A stretch of DNA of 64,000 nt from Lepas anatifera (GCA_034440635.1 JAOTON010001356.1:2364501-2428500), one strand, 5' to 3'. Positions 25,340 through 36,650 are shown, counted from the first letter of the stretch. The notes: a model not told the origin generated them from the letters alone. Translations and numbers: made by a program.

Positions 25340-26194
25340 TTAACACGCGCATTGACGGGGGTCTGAGCCACCTTCGCATTGACGAGGGGGCGGGTACCCG
25401 CCCCCCCTAAGATCTCGAGAACCACGGTAGGTAACAAAAAACCGTAAACGGCGTTGGGTAGCCCATCCACTTCTCCAGCGAAAATATTTGAACCATTTTT
25501 TTGTCAGGTCACATTTGAGGTCACCAGAGGTCAAAAACATGACATGCCGTCATAGGGATAACATGTAAATTCAGGTTTTTCGGCCATTTCATCTGAACAA
25601 GTAAAGATATAGCAAAACGACTTAAACTATATGAATCCTCGCAGCAAGCCAAATCTAATGATATATGATTTGACCTTGCTAGGTCAAATCAAAGATTTGA
25701 TCTGACCTGAGGTCAGGTCAGGGTCAAATGATATATAATACATATCATTAGAACTGCAAAGCCAAGGCGAGTCTAATCAAGCTAAGATAAACGTTCTATC
25801 ATCATCTGTTACTGAGTTATTCAGTAAAAACCATATTTCCCATGTATTACCAAAGGAGAGGTCATGCTTCGTACCTGACCTTAGGTCATCGATATCAAAA
25901 ATAACGGAACATTTTTTAGAGAACTCGGAGAGCCCATTATGTGATATGAGTTTCAATTGGATAAGTTCACCCTGCTCCGATTTATGCTATCTTAAACTTT
26001 TTTGAGGTCGGGTCACTTGACCTGTACTGGTGACCTGACCTGAGATGACCTATCCTTAAAATTTTCACAGAAGTTGCAAAAACGATGAGGGAAAAGGTAT
26101 ACCAAGTACGGCGGCGCTGCGTGCTGCCGTTTTTCTACTGTCTCCGAAAAACCCGAGGGGGTGCGTACCCGCCCCCCGTCAAAGCGCGTGTTAA
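25340..26194 (-). mobile_element. A-family TTAA element (A2)
   Basis: Inverted relative to A1, with the doubled ACACGCGCATTGACGGGGG end at the left and the single end at the right. TTAA at both sides. The hairpins, core and AGGTCA clusters match A3 in reverse order. Non-coding. Confidence 0.92.
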
Positions 26195-27587
26195 CTAGAT
26201 AAGCTTGCAGACCATGCTTCTTTTATCAAAAGTATTGTATTACGGTCTGTCATCAGTAAGAAAGCTGAGCTGGGACTGAGCTGCAGGACTAGAGCTCACG
26301 CTAAAACGCCTGCCAACATGTTTATGAAGACTTTCTTCCCAAGAGGGCATGCCCGGCAAAGAGTACGCAGTAGTCCATCGTGCAGGAGTGCGCATACTTA
26401 AGAAATAGGAAAAATTAATTTTCGCACGGGAGAGAGTCCGTAATAACTATGTTACAACCAAACGTTTTAACATAGTTATTGTATATTCAGAACGGTATAA
26501 AATCATACAGTCGCTTAATTTGGCGACAAAAAAGTTCGCGACCTGGTCTATGAACCTAAAGCATAGCGGGGCATCAATGGGTTTGGGGAAGGGTGGGTAA
26601 TCAATACTCCAGACCCTTTTTGCGTACTCTTACCGACCCACTCCGGCAAGAGTACGCACGTGACTTTTTATTTTTGATGGGGTTAATGGTGAGTTCCTTT
26701 CTGAACCATCGAGTTGAAGCATGGGCCATACATAGACAATTCTTCAGGCTAAACAACCATATTCAAATTTTAGCGGTTAGACATGTAGGAGAAAACTGAA
26801 AGCCTTTAGAAAGTCAAGTGCGTATTCTTTGCTCGGACTTCCCCTAACTGTGCAATTGTGGTGCTCTCAACTCTCCTTTTTTACTTCTTTATAATCTCAA
26901 AAATTATAACAAAGATTGTCCTATTTCATTATATATTTCACTAATCAATAGGCTTAATCGTGTTTCATAATCTTTAACAAGTAACATATTTTGCTACGTA
27001 TGGTGCCCCAGTATTGTAAATTAATAACTAAGGGACACTTAAGGAAGCCTCCCACGCGTGTGTTACGCTCAATCGTGAATCCCTTGAACAATCCCATGCC
27101 GGATATATGAATAGGTGTTTATTTTTGTCACCACTAAGCTCTAAGCTCTTGGTAAGACTTCATGGTGCACGGTTTTTTCTCGTCATTTGCAGTGTTTTCC
27201 AGCCCTCAGTGGTGATTTTCCCGTGCATTCCAAACACACATGCTTAATCCGTTTAAATATGACGTGGAGCCGTTGAGGATTTATTCACTGCAGCGTTTAA
27301 GCCGGCTAGAAATTATCGCACAGTGACAGCAACGTTTCCCGAAAGCTGTCAGCTCGAACTTTGGTTGAATCAACGGTGGAAGATGGTCATATCGCACTCA
27401 GTTTTACATATCTGGCATAGCCAAAGATAGCCATGGCGCACCCAGATTTGTTTCAATTACAACTGCAAGGGTCAGTAGTGCAACTGTATTTCAACGTCGC
27501 GCCTGAGAAGAACTCCAAGGCGCGCTGAGGGGCACATGCAACGTACGCATTGCCAGAAAATGAAGTGTATGGACACAAAGTGAATCC
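26195..27587. other. anonymous DNA with AAGAGTACGCA repeats
   Basis: GAGTACGCA occurs near 26353 and 26648 and inverted (TGCGTACTCTT) near 26619. The rest is AT-rich with no gene recognised. Confidence 0.4.
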
Positions 27588-28145
27588 TTGTCAGAACTAG
27601 TGCTATCCCTGTCAGAACATTACTATCCCTGTCAGAAACAGTACTGTCCCTGTCAGAACAGAACTATCCCTGTCAGAACAGTACTATCTCTGTCAGAACA
27701 GTGCTATCCCTGTCAGAACAGTGCTATCCCTGTCAGAGCAGTACTATCCCTGTCGGAACAGTACTATCCCTGTCAGAGCAGTACTATCCCTGTCGGAAAC
27801 AGTACTGTCCCTGTCAGAAACAGTACTAACCCTGTCAGAACAGTACTATCTCTGTCAGAAACAGTACTATCCCTGTCAGATCAGTACTATCCCTGTCAGA
27901 AACAGAACTATCCCTGTCAGAGCAGTACTATCCCTATCAGAACAGTACTATCCATGTCAGAACAGTACTATCCCTGTCAGAAGCAGTGATATCTCTGTTA
28001 GAACAGTACTATCCCTGTCAGAACAATACTATCCCTGTCAGAATAGTACTATCGCTGTCAGAACATTACTATCCCTGTCAGAACAGAACTATCCCTGTCA
28101 GAATAGTGCTATCCCTGTCAGAACAGTACTATCCCTCTCAGAAGT
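27588..28145. repeat. 20-bp minisatellite
   Basis: About 27 tandem copies of CAGAACAGTACTATCCCTGT with occasional 21-base units (CAGAAACAG...). The SEQYYPCQNSTIPVRTVLSL frames come from the 60-bp superperiod and are not a gene. Confidence 0.96.
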
Positions 28146-28774
28146 AACACTCGGCCCACAGGTTACATGCAGCACGGGATATTCTAGAGTAGCTATTATG
28201 TGCAAGAAGCAGCGTTTAATTTAAACCTCGTCCTCTGTAGGTTTATAAGCCCCAATCTGTTTTTTTTTAAAACTGCAGAAAAAGGCTAGGTTTAGCGCAA
28301 TGCCACCCAATTGAAATGCTCTTTCAGTATCACATTACCAAATTGTGTGACAGGTTAAAGGCGAGAACGCTACAGGTTTCGACGTCTGGGGTCCGATCAG
28401 ACCCCCTTCGGTGAAAAAAATGATGCCAGGCCGATTGAACTGGGAGACCCATCGCTTTGCGTGCCTTTAGGATGATACATTTTACAGCGTATGCCAAAAC
28501 ATTGGCCATTTGATTGTGACGTGATTCAAGTCAGGTCATTTGATTGTGACGTCGTTTAGTTCTGTCCTTCTAAAATGAGGCTAAAAAACGGGTTTTAACT
28601 CGGCTTTTAGAATAGCTAGATCAAGATTTTAAGCATCATTCGAAAACCCATTCAAAGAAATAAAGCATCATTCGAAAGAAATGTTTTTAGGTGTTGCCAT
28701 CCATTTCGAGGTTAGTTCAATGACAAGATCGCCGCAGGTCACCCAAGGCACGGTTTTCGGAAAGTGGTGCCGGG
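28146..28774. other. spacer with a GGGGTC/GACCCC hairpin
   Basis: A hairpin at 28388-28405 (GGGGTC-CGATCA-GACCCC) lies about 30 bases from TTAA at 28355 and resembles element ends. A possible diverged element runs up to the TTAA at 28775. Confidence 0.4.
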
Positions 28775-29075
28775 TTAACCGCACACCTCGTGGGCTCTTT
28801 TTGCACCTGCCACCGCCTGAGGAGTTTCGACCGGACTGTCCCCCCCTCCCGTCTACGATCTGGGGAGCCGGAGGTGATGTGAAAAAAGGGAAACGGTGCT
28901 GGAAGTACGTTCTATCTTTTACTCTCAAGCCGAGTTTAAGCCATATCCGTTGGCCTATGACATCACAGAGGGGCAAAATAAGTCAAATTTTGACCCACTT
29001 ACGAAATTCTTTATAACTCGGGAGTCATTACACCTACAAATAAAAACAAATCAGTGGGTTTGTCTTGACAATAAT
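28775..29075 (-). mobile_element. D-family fragment (D2)
   Basis: Starts at TTAA and follows D3 closely through GGGGAGCCGGAGGTGATG, GCTGGAAGTACG, CCGAGTTTAAGCCATATCCG and TTTATAACTCGGGAGTCATTA. Similarity ends near 29075; the far end is missing. Confidence 0.7.
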
Positions 29076-29639
29076 TATAATGATTTTCAGCATATCAGGA
29101 TATCAGAAATCTAGACCTTAGGGGAACTCCAGACAAGTAGAGGACTGCTAATAAAATTATTTTGACTTGTATCCGGGCATGGAAGAAACTGGCTACCATT
29201 CATTCGTCGCAAAATAGCACTGGTTACCCGGGCTTGATCGGTGGAGTGGTTAGCTGAATCGATATGTATCAACTCCTGGAAACTATCAAGGACAGTCTCA
29301 ATAGTTGTCTAGACTGCCGATAAAAACGTGCACGAACCGTTAAGTTGTAAACAGAGGCCTTTAAATCGATTACAAATTGTTGAAATTGGTAGTGCCTAAC
29401 AAGATTTCGTGTCATTTTTTATCGGCTTTGCAATGTTTTCTTTGATGTTTAATTATGATTCATGCTGCAGATGCAGCATGTCCATTTTAAAAAGAAATGT
29501 CTGAATGAGTTATTTCTGCAATTAAGCTCCTGGTCTCGCAGGAATGCCTTTCTAGATTTAGTTAATTACTCATATTGCTGTTTGAACTTCTTTCTGAACA
29601 AATCTTAGAGTCTGCCTGATTACCCCAGAGTTTCAATCC
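29076..29639. other. AT-rich spacer
   Basis: No gene recognised. A perfect short hairpin CATGCTGCA-GA-TGCAGCATG lies at about 29461-29480. Confidence 0.4.
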
Positions 29640-30420
29640 AGCCGGGCCACCCCTCCTGTCTTTTTATCCCGGTTAGGTCATCACCTGCCGGGGCCGGCGG
29701 CGTCGCGCCCCGGGAGACAGACCACTCCTGCTGACTGGCTGCCGTTGAGTGGCGGCGTATGTAATCTCAGCAGACGAACGCTGACGGCGGCCACGTGCCG
29801 TCAGGGAGCAACCACTGCCCAGGCTCCCGGAACTGGGCAGCTTCAGGGAGCAGCCTCGACGCATGCTCTCGGCACCGCCAGCCTTCTCTCACATTCAGAT
29901 ATCCAGCTTTTGGTGCGCTCATCACTATTTATATTACACAATGATAACGCTTTGCAATTAAGTTGTTATGCAGCTGCTTGTCTTGCAGATCATGAAGATA
30001 TGCTAAGAAAAAGGAACGAAATCAAAGCATAGACCATCAAAACATGATTTAGGCCTCTTCAAAACAAAACTAGTGGACAATTTATAGTTTTTACTGTGCC
30101 GAATCAGGAGACCTGGAGCGGGTTGTACCCACCACCCGATGTCCGTGGCTACCGAGAAGGCACGTTGCAGAGCCCCGACACACCAAATGGCCATCAATAA
30201 AGTGGACAGAATAATGCGCCCAGGTGGTCGCTGGCTGAACCGGCTAACGGCCCCGGGCACCGGGTGACGCCGCCTGCCAGCCAAACAATGGCTGTGCACT
30301 GGCCGCTGAGAGGCGGCACGGGTGGTCAGGGGCATCGTCGGCTGCTGGCATGGCGTCCCAAGGCCTGGCCACCGCTCAGCCTCCTGACGCCTCGAACGCT
30401 GGCTGTGTCACTGAGTTCTG
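29640..30420. other. CpG-rich patch
   Basis: GC- and CpG-rich at 29640-29880 and 30110-30420, open in several frames on both strands. No recognisable protein; candidate promoter or exon territory only. Confidence 0.3.
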
Positions 30421-32078
30421 AGGTAGAGTTGTGCGGAGATCTTACGGAAAAATGGCTTGTTTCGTTGAATTACTGCCGCAGCGGCTAAATGTAATCGTAC
30501 ATTTCGCGATATAGAAAGGGCACCTATAAGTGTCACCAGCACTCATTCACCCCTCACCCGCCCCCCCACAACCTTTTCTGACCTCATCCGAAATGCATAC
30601 TGAGTGTCTACAGTGCAAGAACATAATGATCCAAGCCCTGACGTCAAGTTTTCTGTGGAGTGTTTCAAATATCACAGACGCAGCGCAAACGTCATCGAAT
30701 ATCCGGCGATTGCGCCAACATTTCATAACGTTGGAGCACCATGGCAGCTTGATAACGAGTTCGCATGGAGGACCTAAGCCACGGCCTGCCTGAACACATA
30801 CATTAGTCCAGGTATCGTCCCGAGCCCCAGCTGAGTCACGACCATCCTGAGAACGGTTGGCGCAGCAATACTCTGTGAATGGAAAATCCTTTGTGAGAGC
30901 TCTGCCGAGTTCGAGTGCGAAAGGGCCGTTCAGCAGAGAAGTGCAGCACGGTCAGGACGGCTTGGGTACCTCAAGAGACGGGCTTTCACATAGGAACAAT
31001 ACAAGACAGCACTAAAATAGGCATCAAAGTTGGACTCCAATAAGAACACTACTTCCCTAGGCACTTGTGTTATCGCTTCACTTTTGAATTTGCTTATGGT
31101 GGTCCTTGCTCCATTGTAATATCTAAGAAATAACTCTCAGCTTTCTAAGTATTTACACCATATTTCTCACTCTCTGCATCCGCAGTTCAAAAGCTATTCA
31201 CTCTGAACACTTATCCAGAAAAGGTTTTATGTGCTCGTAAATTATCTGACCGTCAAAAGGTTTGGTTCGGTATTGGGAACATGACCGAATCGCTCAGCTG
31301 TTAGGTCAGTTTCGATGCAAATCCGATCAGCAATGCCTTATGTAGCGATTCAATCGACAGTCCCTCCGATGATAAGAACTACATAGAGTAGGATCAAACC
31401 TTAGGCGCTTCTTGATGGCAAATCAAAACAGCTCTCACTCCAGAGTAGATTGTGCACTCAGCAATGCTGTGGCCGTAATATGATTCAAAGCTGCAAGGAG
31501 GATGAATACAATCATTTCAAATCTGGTAACGACGTGCTCTTTTTAACGGTAGATAGGTTAATGTGCAGTTGTGTTTGTCTCCTTTTAAGAGCATGGATTA
31601 TACGGTCATATTTGATTATCAAACATCAGTCGGGATGGAATCCGGTTTGGAGACATCCTTTTCTTGAGACGGCATGCTATGTTTGAAGATGGGATATGCA
31701 TGTTTGCTACATCGATATATCAATAATCAATAACTTATCGCAACTTATAAGCAAACATGACGTTTTGTGACAAATAACTCGATCTTGGCTGCGGCACGAC
31801 AGCGGCTCACTCAATATGCTCAGGAACCAAAAACAATGCAGCTTCAAAGCAGAAATTCATGAACCTGAACCGTGCACAGGTGGGGAGGGGAGCTTCTTAG
31901 CCGACCCCTGCCCATCGAGAACTGCCCAACGGATTATTTTCTGCCTTCAAGGTGCAATCGATAGTTCCAACTTCAGCAGCTCCAAAAATTACATTTTTAG
32001 TTACTTAAGATAACTAGTGGCGTCATGATGAAGAAGCTGGATAGAGATTAACTTGACCTTTGCTCATGCTATTCTGTT
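30421..32078. other. anonymous DNA
   Basis: No gene or repeat recognised. Confidence 0.4.
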
Positions 32079-32538
32079 TATGAGAAATATAAAGTTGTGT
32101 TTGGCCTCCTCACAATATTACGCAAAACACTCAAGCGAACACCTATTGTATGAAATTCGATAATATTTTGTTCCTGGAACGTCTTCACGTCGATATTAAT
32201 GGTGTAATGGTAGCCAGCAAGATCCGTGTTCACTGTTCACTTTTTTCCAAAATATCACTGTTCTTCAGATTTATCAGTCTTTCACCTGCTATTCAGCAGC
32301 TTGTAGTTTTGGCCAGTCTGACCGTGTATCACACTCATTGAGCACAGGCCACGTTCTCTACTTCACCACGTTTTACCACAGGCTGGCTACCGCAGGGTAT
32401 TGCTGGCTACCATTATCGATCTGAAGACGTTCCGAGAACGAAAAACTATCGAGTTTCACACAATAAAAGATTGTTTTAGTGTTTTTTTCGAATAATTGTG
32501 AGGAGGCCAAACAAAACTTAATATTTCTTTTAGGTAAT
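32079..32538. repeat. fold-back (long inverted repeat)
   Basis: Two arms of roughly 160 bases, about 32079-32235 and 32382-32538, are imperfect reverse complements. Matching segments are TTTGGCCTCCTCACAAT with ATTGTGAGGAGGCCAAA, GGAACGTCTTCA with TGAAGACGTTCC, and AATGGTAGCCAGCAA with TTGCTGGCTACCATT. The loop is about 145 bases. It could be a hairpin MITE or a source of hairpin RNA. Confidence 0.85.
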
Positions 32539-33504
32539 GCCTCACATAAAATCAGTGCTTAGACTATTCTGTAAATTTTCAAATACCTGAGACTTGGTAT
32601 GGTGTCATGAACATGAATGCATTTCTATGAAAAATTTGATGATATTGGCTAAAAATGTAGCCAACTGGTAAAAGCTTGGACAAAATATAGTAATCAATTA
32701 TTTTACCAGCCAATAGAAAGGGGCTAAATATGAGCCTTTCGCTTGGTTAATGAGGTAACCATGCTATAATTATACAATATGTTGTCATTTTACAGTTTTT
32801 GTCCAGAATTGTCGATTTTCCTCTGCAGGATATGTCCTGTTATGACGCATCTGGGAGGCTAGATCACCATAGCTTCCAAACAGGCCCAAACGGGCGCTTT
32901 TTTAAGCCTAAAGATGTAAAAAAAAGCTTGGTTTTTAATATTCTAGGGGCTACCACCCCCTCCAGGGCACTTAAGTGCCAGCACCGTCTCCAGTCCAAGT
33001 CTTAAAAGCCCTTGTATTTGCTGTACGGGTAAATCTGGTGGGAGGGGGGGCAGGGCTATGCACTCGTCTGGCGTTACGAGGCAGCATTTACATACATTCA
33101 AATGTCGCCGATATCTCAATATACTTCAAACTGCTATTTTCACTTCTCTGCAAATCTTACGGTCGAAAAATACATTTTGTTAGGTGAACATAAGTGCTAC
33201 AAATGCTGCGAACATAAGTCAAGATAATGATCGACAACAATTTGTGAAACGAAAAAGGCAATAAACGTTCCGGGGTATTGTTGCCTGCTTTTAGTGAATT
33301 TAAACAAAACCCAAGCTAACATGACGAAACGCATTAGCTGTCACAGCAAATAACATGCAGTTTTCATGTCGCTCGCGTGCAGGGCCCATGGAGCCATTCA
33401 CCCAGTGACGGTTCGCGGAGGTCCGTTTTCCTCAGCGCATAGCCGGTACCTGAGGAGGCGGCATGCACGTGTTGTCCGGCCGCCGCGCGATATTATCGGC
33501 GGCT
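32539..33504. other. anonymous spacer
   Basis: No gene recognised. Confidence 0.4.
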
Positions 33505-34660
33505 GCACGCGGCACGAGCGCCGCATGTCCAGAGCCGCGGCACGAGCACCGCATGTCCGCAGCACGCGGCACGAGCTCTGTATGTCCAGAGCCGCAGCAC
33601 GAGCGCCGCATCTCCAGAGCCGCGGCATGAGCTCTGTATGTCCAGAGCCGCAGCACGAGCGCCGCATGTCCAGAGCCGCAGCACGAGCGCCACATGTCCG
33701 TAGCCGCGGCACGAGCGCCGCATGTCCATAGCCGCGGCACGAGCTCTATATATCCAGAGCCGCAGCACGAGCACCGCATGTCCGTAGCCGCGGCACGAGC
33801 ACCGCATGTCCGTAGCCGCGACACGAGCGCCGCATGTTCAAAGCCGCGGCACGAGCGCCGCATGTTCAAAGCCGCGGCACGAGCGCCGTATGTCCAGAGC
33901 CGCGGCACGAGCACCGCATGTCCGTAGCCGCGGCACGAGCGCCGCATGTCCATAGCCGCGGCACGAGCTCTATATATCCAGAGCCGCAGCACGAGCACGC
34001 ATGTCCGTAGCCGCGGCACGAGCACCGCATGTCCGTAGCCGCGACACGAGCGCCGCATGTTCAAAGCCGCGGCACGAGCGCCGCATGTTCAAAGCCGCGG
34101 CACGAGCGCCGTATGTCCAGAGCCGCAGCACGAGCGCCGCATGTCCAGAGCCGCAGCACGAGCACCGCATGTCCGTAGCCGCGGCACGAGCACTGCATGT
34201 CCGTAGCCGCGACACGAGCGCCGCATGTTCAAAGCCGCGGCACGAGCGCCGCATGTCCAGAGCCGCGGCACGAGCGCCGCATGTCCGTAGCCGCGACACG
34301 AGCGCCGCATGTTCAAAGCCGCGACACGAGCGCCGCATGTTCAAAGCCGCGGCACGAGCGCCGCATGTACAGAGCCGCGGCACGAGCACCGCATGTCCGT
34401 AGCCGCGACACGAGCGCCGCATGTTCAAAGCCGCGGCACGAGCGCCGCATGTCCAGAGCCGCAGCACGAGCACCGCATGTCCGTAGCCGCGGCACGAGCA
34501 CCGCATGTCCGTAGCCGCGACACGAGCGCCGCATGTTCAAAGCCGCGGCACGAGCGCCGCATGTCCAGAGCCCCAGCACGAGCGCCGCATGTCCGTAGCC
34601 GCGGGACGAACACTACATGTCCAGAGCCAAAGCACGTGCGCCGCATGTCCGCAGCACGCC
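33505..34660. repeat. 28-bp GC-rich minisatellite with 224-bp higher-order unit
   Basis: About 41 copies of a 28-bp unit (GCCGCGGCACGAGCGCCGC plus ATGTCCAGA, with TCCGTA and TTCAAA variants). A block of eight units starting CATGTCCATAGCCGCG at 33721 recurs at 33945, showing amplification of 224-bp blocks. All frames are open because stops are absent from the unit; frames on both strands are artefacts. Confidence 0.96.
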
Positions 34661-34866
34661 AGAGGCCCGCTGTAGGCCGCAGACTGAGACCGAATCTGAA
34701 CACCGCTGCCCTGGGCACCCATCACCAATAGAAATGAATCACGGCGACTCCAGGTTACACCAATCTAATTATAGACCAAAACTTGATCATTATTTGCTTG
34801 ATATCCAAATGATCCCTGAAGGCTGGTGCAGATATCTTATCTAAATTGGACCATTCCAGTTATGTT

Positions 34867-35718
34867 TTAACACGCGCATTGACGGGGGGGGCGGGTACCC
34901 GCCCCCCTCGGGTTTTTCGGAGATAGGAGAAAAACGGCGGCGCGTAGCGCCGCCGTACTTGGTATACCTTTTCCCTCATCATTTTTACAACTTCTGTGAA
35001 AATTTTAAGGTTAGGTCATCTCAGGTCAGGTCACCAGTACAGGTCAAGTGACCCGACCTCAAAAAAAGTTTAAGATAGCATAAGTCGGAGCAGGGTGAAC
35101 TTATCCGATTGAAACTCATATCACATAATGGCTCCACCGAGTTCTCTAAAATATGTTCCGGTATTTTTGATATCGATGACCTAAGGTCAGGTACGACGCA
35201 TGACCTCTCCATTGGAAATACATTGGAAAAATGGTTTTTACGGAATAACTCAGTAACGGATGGTGATAGAGCATTTATTTTAGCTGCATTAGACTCGCCT
35301 GGGCTTTGCGGTTCTAATGATATGCATTTTATATAATTTGACCCTGACCTGACCTCAGGTCAGGTCAAATCCTTGATTTGACCTAGCAAGGTCAAATTAT
35401 ATATCATTCGATTCGTCTTGCTAAGAGGATTCATATAGTTCAAGTCGTTTTGCTCTATCTTTACTTGTTCAGATGTAATGCCCGAAAAACTGAATTTTAC
35501 ATGTTATCCCTATGACGGGCATGTTTTGACCTCTCGTGACCTTAAATGTGACCTGACAAAAAAATGGTCCAAATGTTTTCGATGGAGAAGTGGATGGGCA
35601 GCCCAACGCCGTTTACCGTTTTTTGCTACCTACCGTGGTTCTCGAGATCTTAGGGGGCGGGTACCCGCCCCCCCGTCAATGCGAAGGTGGCTCAGACCCC
35701 CGTCAATGCGCGTGTTAA
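34867..35718 (+). mobile_element. A-family TTAA element (A3), reference copy
   Basis: A well preserved copy of 852 bp. Left end: TTAA, ACACGCGCATTGACGGGGG, the GGGTACCCGCCC hairpin, then TCGGGTTTTTCGGAGATAG. A hairpin ACGGCGGCGC-GTA-GCGCCGCCGT follows. The core lies at 35156-35234, and a perfect 23-bp palindrome built from TGACCTGACCT and its complement at 35345-35367. The second core is near 35524-35566. The doubled right end is 35650-35718. No open frame of note. Confidence 0.95.
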
Positions 35719-36045
35719 CGACCAGCGTTCGTGGTACCATCAAGTGTATGATGCGAATGGAAAAGTGCAGAGGCACAGTGCAGCTGGAATCCATACTGTG
35801 ATTGATGACGATGGCCCCATCTACGGCCCAGCTCTGCAAGCCGCTCCATAGGAGGAAAACCGGCGCTCAGGCCTTCACGGTACATTGAGGTTTGAATGCT
35901 GGCCAGTGTATGGTCTTGGCGGTGAGGCTTTGAGTTAGTGCCTATCGGGATAGGTCAGCGTTTGCTCACAAAGTGGGTCCGAATCTAGCAAGGCGCATAA
36001 TTTGAAAGCAAATAAGTCATTTCAAAGCGACGGTCTTAGTTACCC
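35719..36045. other. spacer
   Basis: No gene or repeat recognised. Confidence 0.4.
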
Positions 36046-36252
36046 GTCGCGTTAGCTCAGTTGGTAGAGTGTTGAGCTCCTGCTCAGTGCTTAGAAAGCC
36101 GTACAGAAACAGTGGACTGGTGAAGGCTTGGGATCTATTCCTCTGAGATGCACTGGCGCTCAATATTCACCCGAGACAGATCACCTGGTAACTGACTGGT
36201 GAGGCAGTGAACTGAGCAGTGTGGCCGTCCATGTGCTTTGTGAAATGTGAAT
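36046..36252 (+). mobile_element. tRNA-derived SINE, copy 1 (S4)
   Basis: A-box region GTTAGCTCAGTTGGTAGAG followed by GCTCCTGC. The B-box-like GGGATCTATTCCTC is displaced by about 50 bases, unlike a true tRNA. The acceptor ends do not pair well. The body (CTGGTAACTGACTGGTGAG, GGCCGTCCATGTGCTTTGTG) matches the minus-strand copy at 45165-45369, which defines the repeat and its length. Confidence 0.82.
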
Positions 36253-36311
36253 ACGTGGAGTGGAGAAGGTTTTGGCGTCAACGTATGTACATACTCAGAG
36301 ACGATGAGGGA

Positions 36312-36650
36312 CCTTAAGTGCTCCCCTCTCCAGAGATCCGAAGCAACCAGAGGGTTAGAGAAGCAGCCACTTCAAGATTTTTGGGGCTACAGTGATCCAC
36401 ATTATTCCCAATTTGTACTAGCCTAGATCAATATATTCAAAGTCAAACGAGGTCATAAGGGTCAAATTGGCCGTGTTGGGGAGGTAATTTGAAAATGCCG
36501 AAATTATGCAAACACGAATATATTAACTCGACAACGGTCATGCAGGGAAGGCCCCACATAATTCCTTAAATTTGGGGGTTCAGGTCATTCAAGGTCACTC
36601 GTTTATGACATCACAATGTGATATGTTCCCAGTAGTGTGCTCGGGTTTCA
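36312..36650 (-). mobile_element. E-family fragment (E2)
   Basis: Diverged match to E1 over the GAGGGTTAGA, GGGGCTACAGTGATC, TCAAACGAGGTCATAA, GGCCCCACATAATT and GGTCATTCAAGGTCACT segments in the same order. Ends are not preserved. Older than E1. Confidence 0.65.

Noticed and set aside
27588..28145. CRISPR array
   Set aside because: Units are contiguous and 20 bp with no unique spacers; the surroundings are animal-like.
27588..28224. Frames of 133 and 167 residues with SEQYYPCQ repeats
   Set aside because: Created by the 20-bp minisatellite; the 60-bp superperiod explains the peptide pattern.
33366..34731. Several frames of 75-210 residues rich in Arg, Cys and Ala
   Set aside because: All lie in the 28-bp minisatellite, which lacks stop codons in every frame.
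34867..35718. Short frames inside A, B and C elements that recur in several copies
   Set aside because: They recur because the elements are repeats; frames are broken in sister copies and match no transposase.
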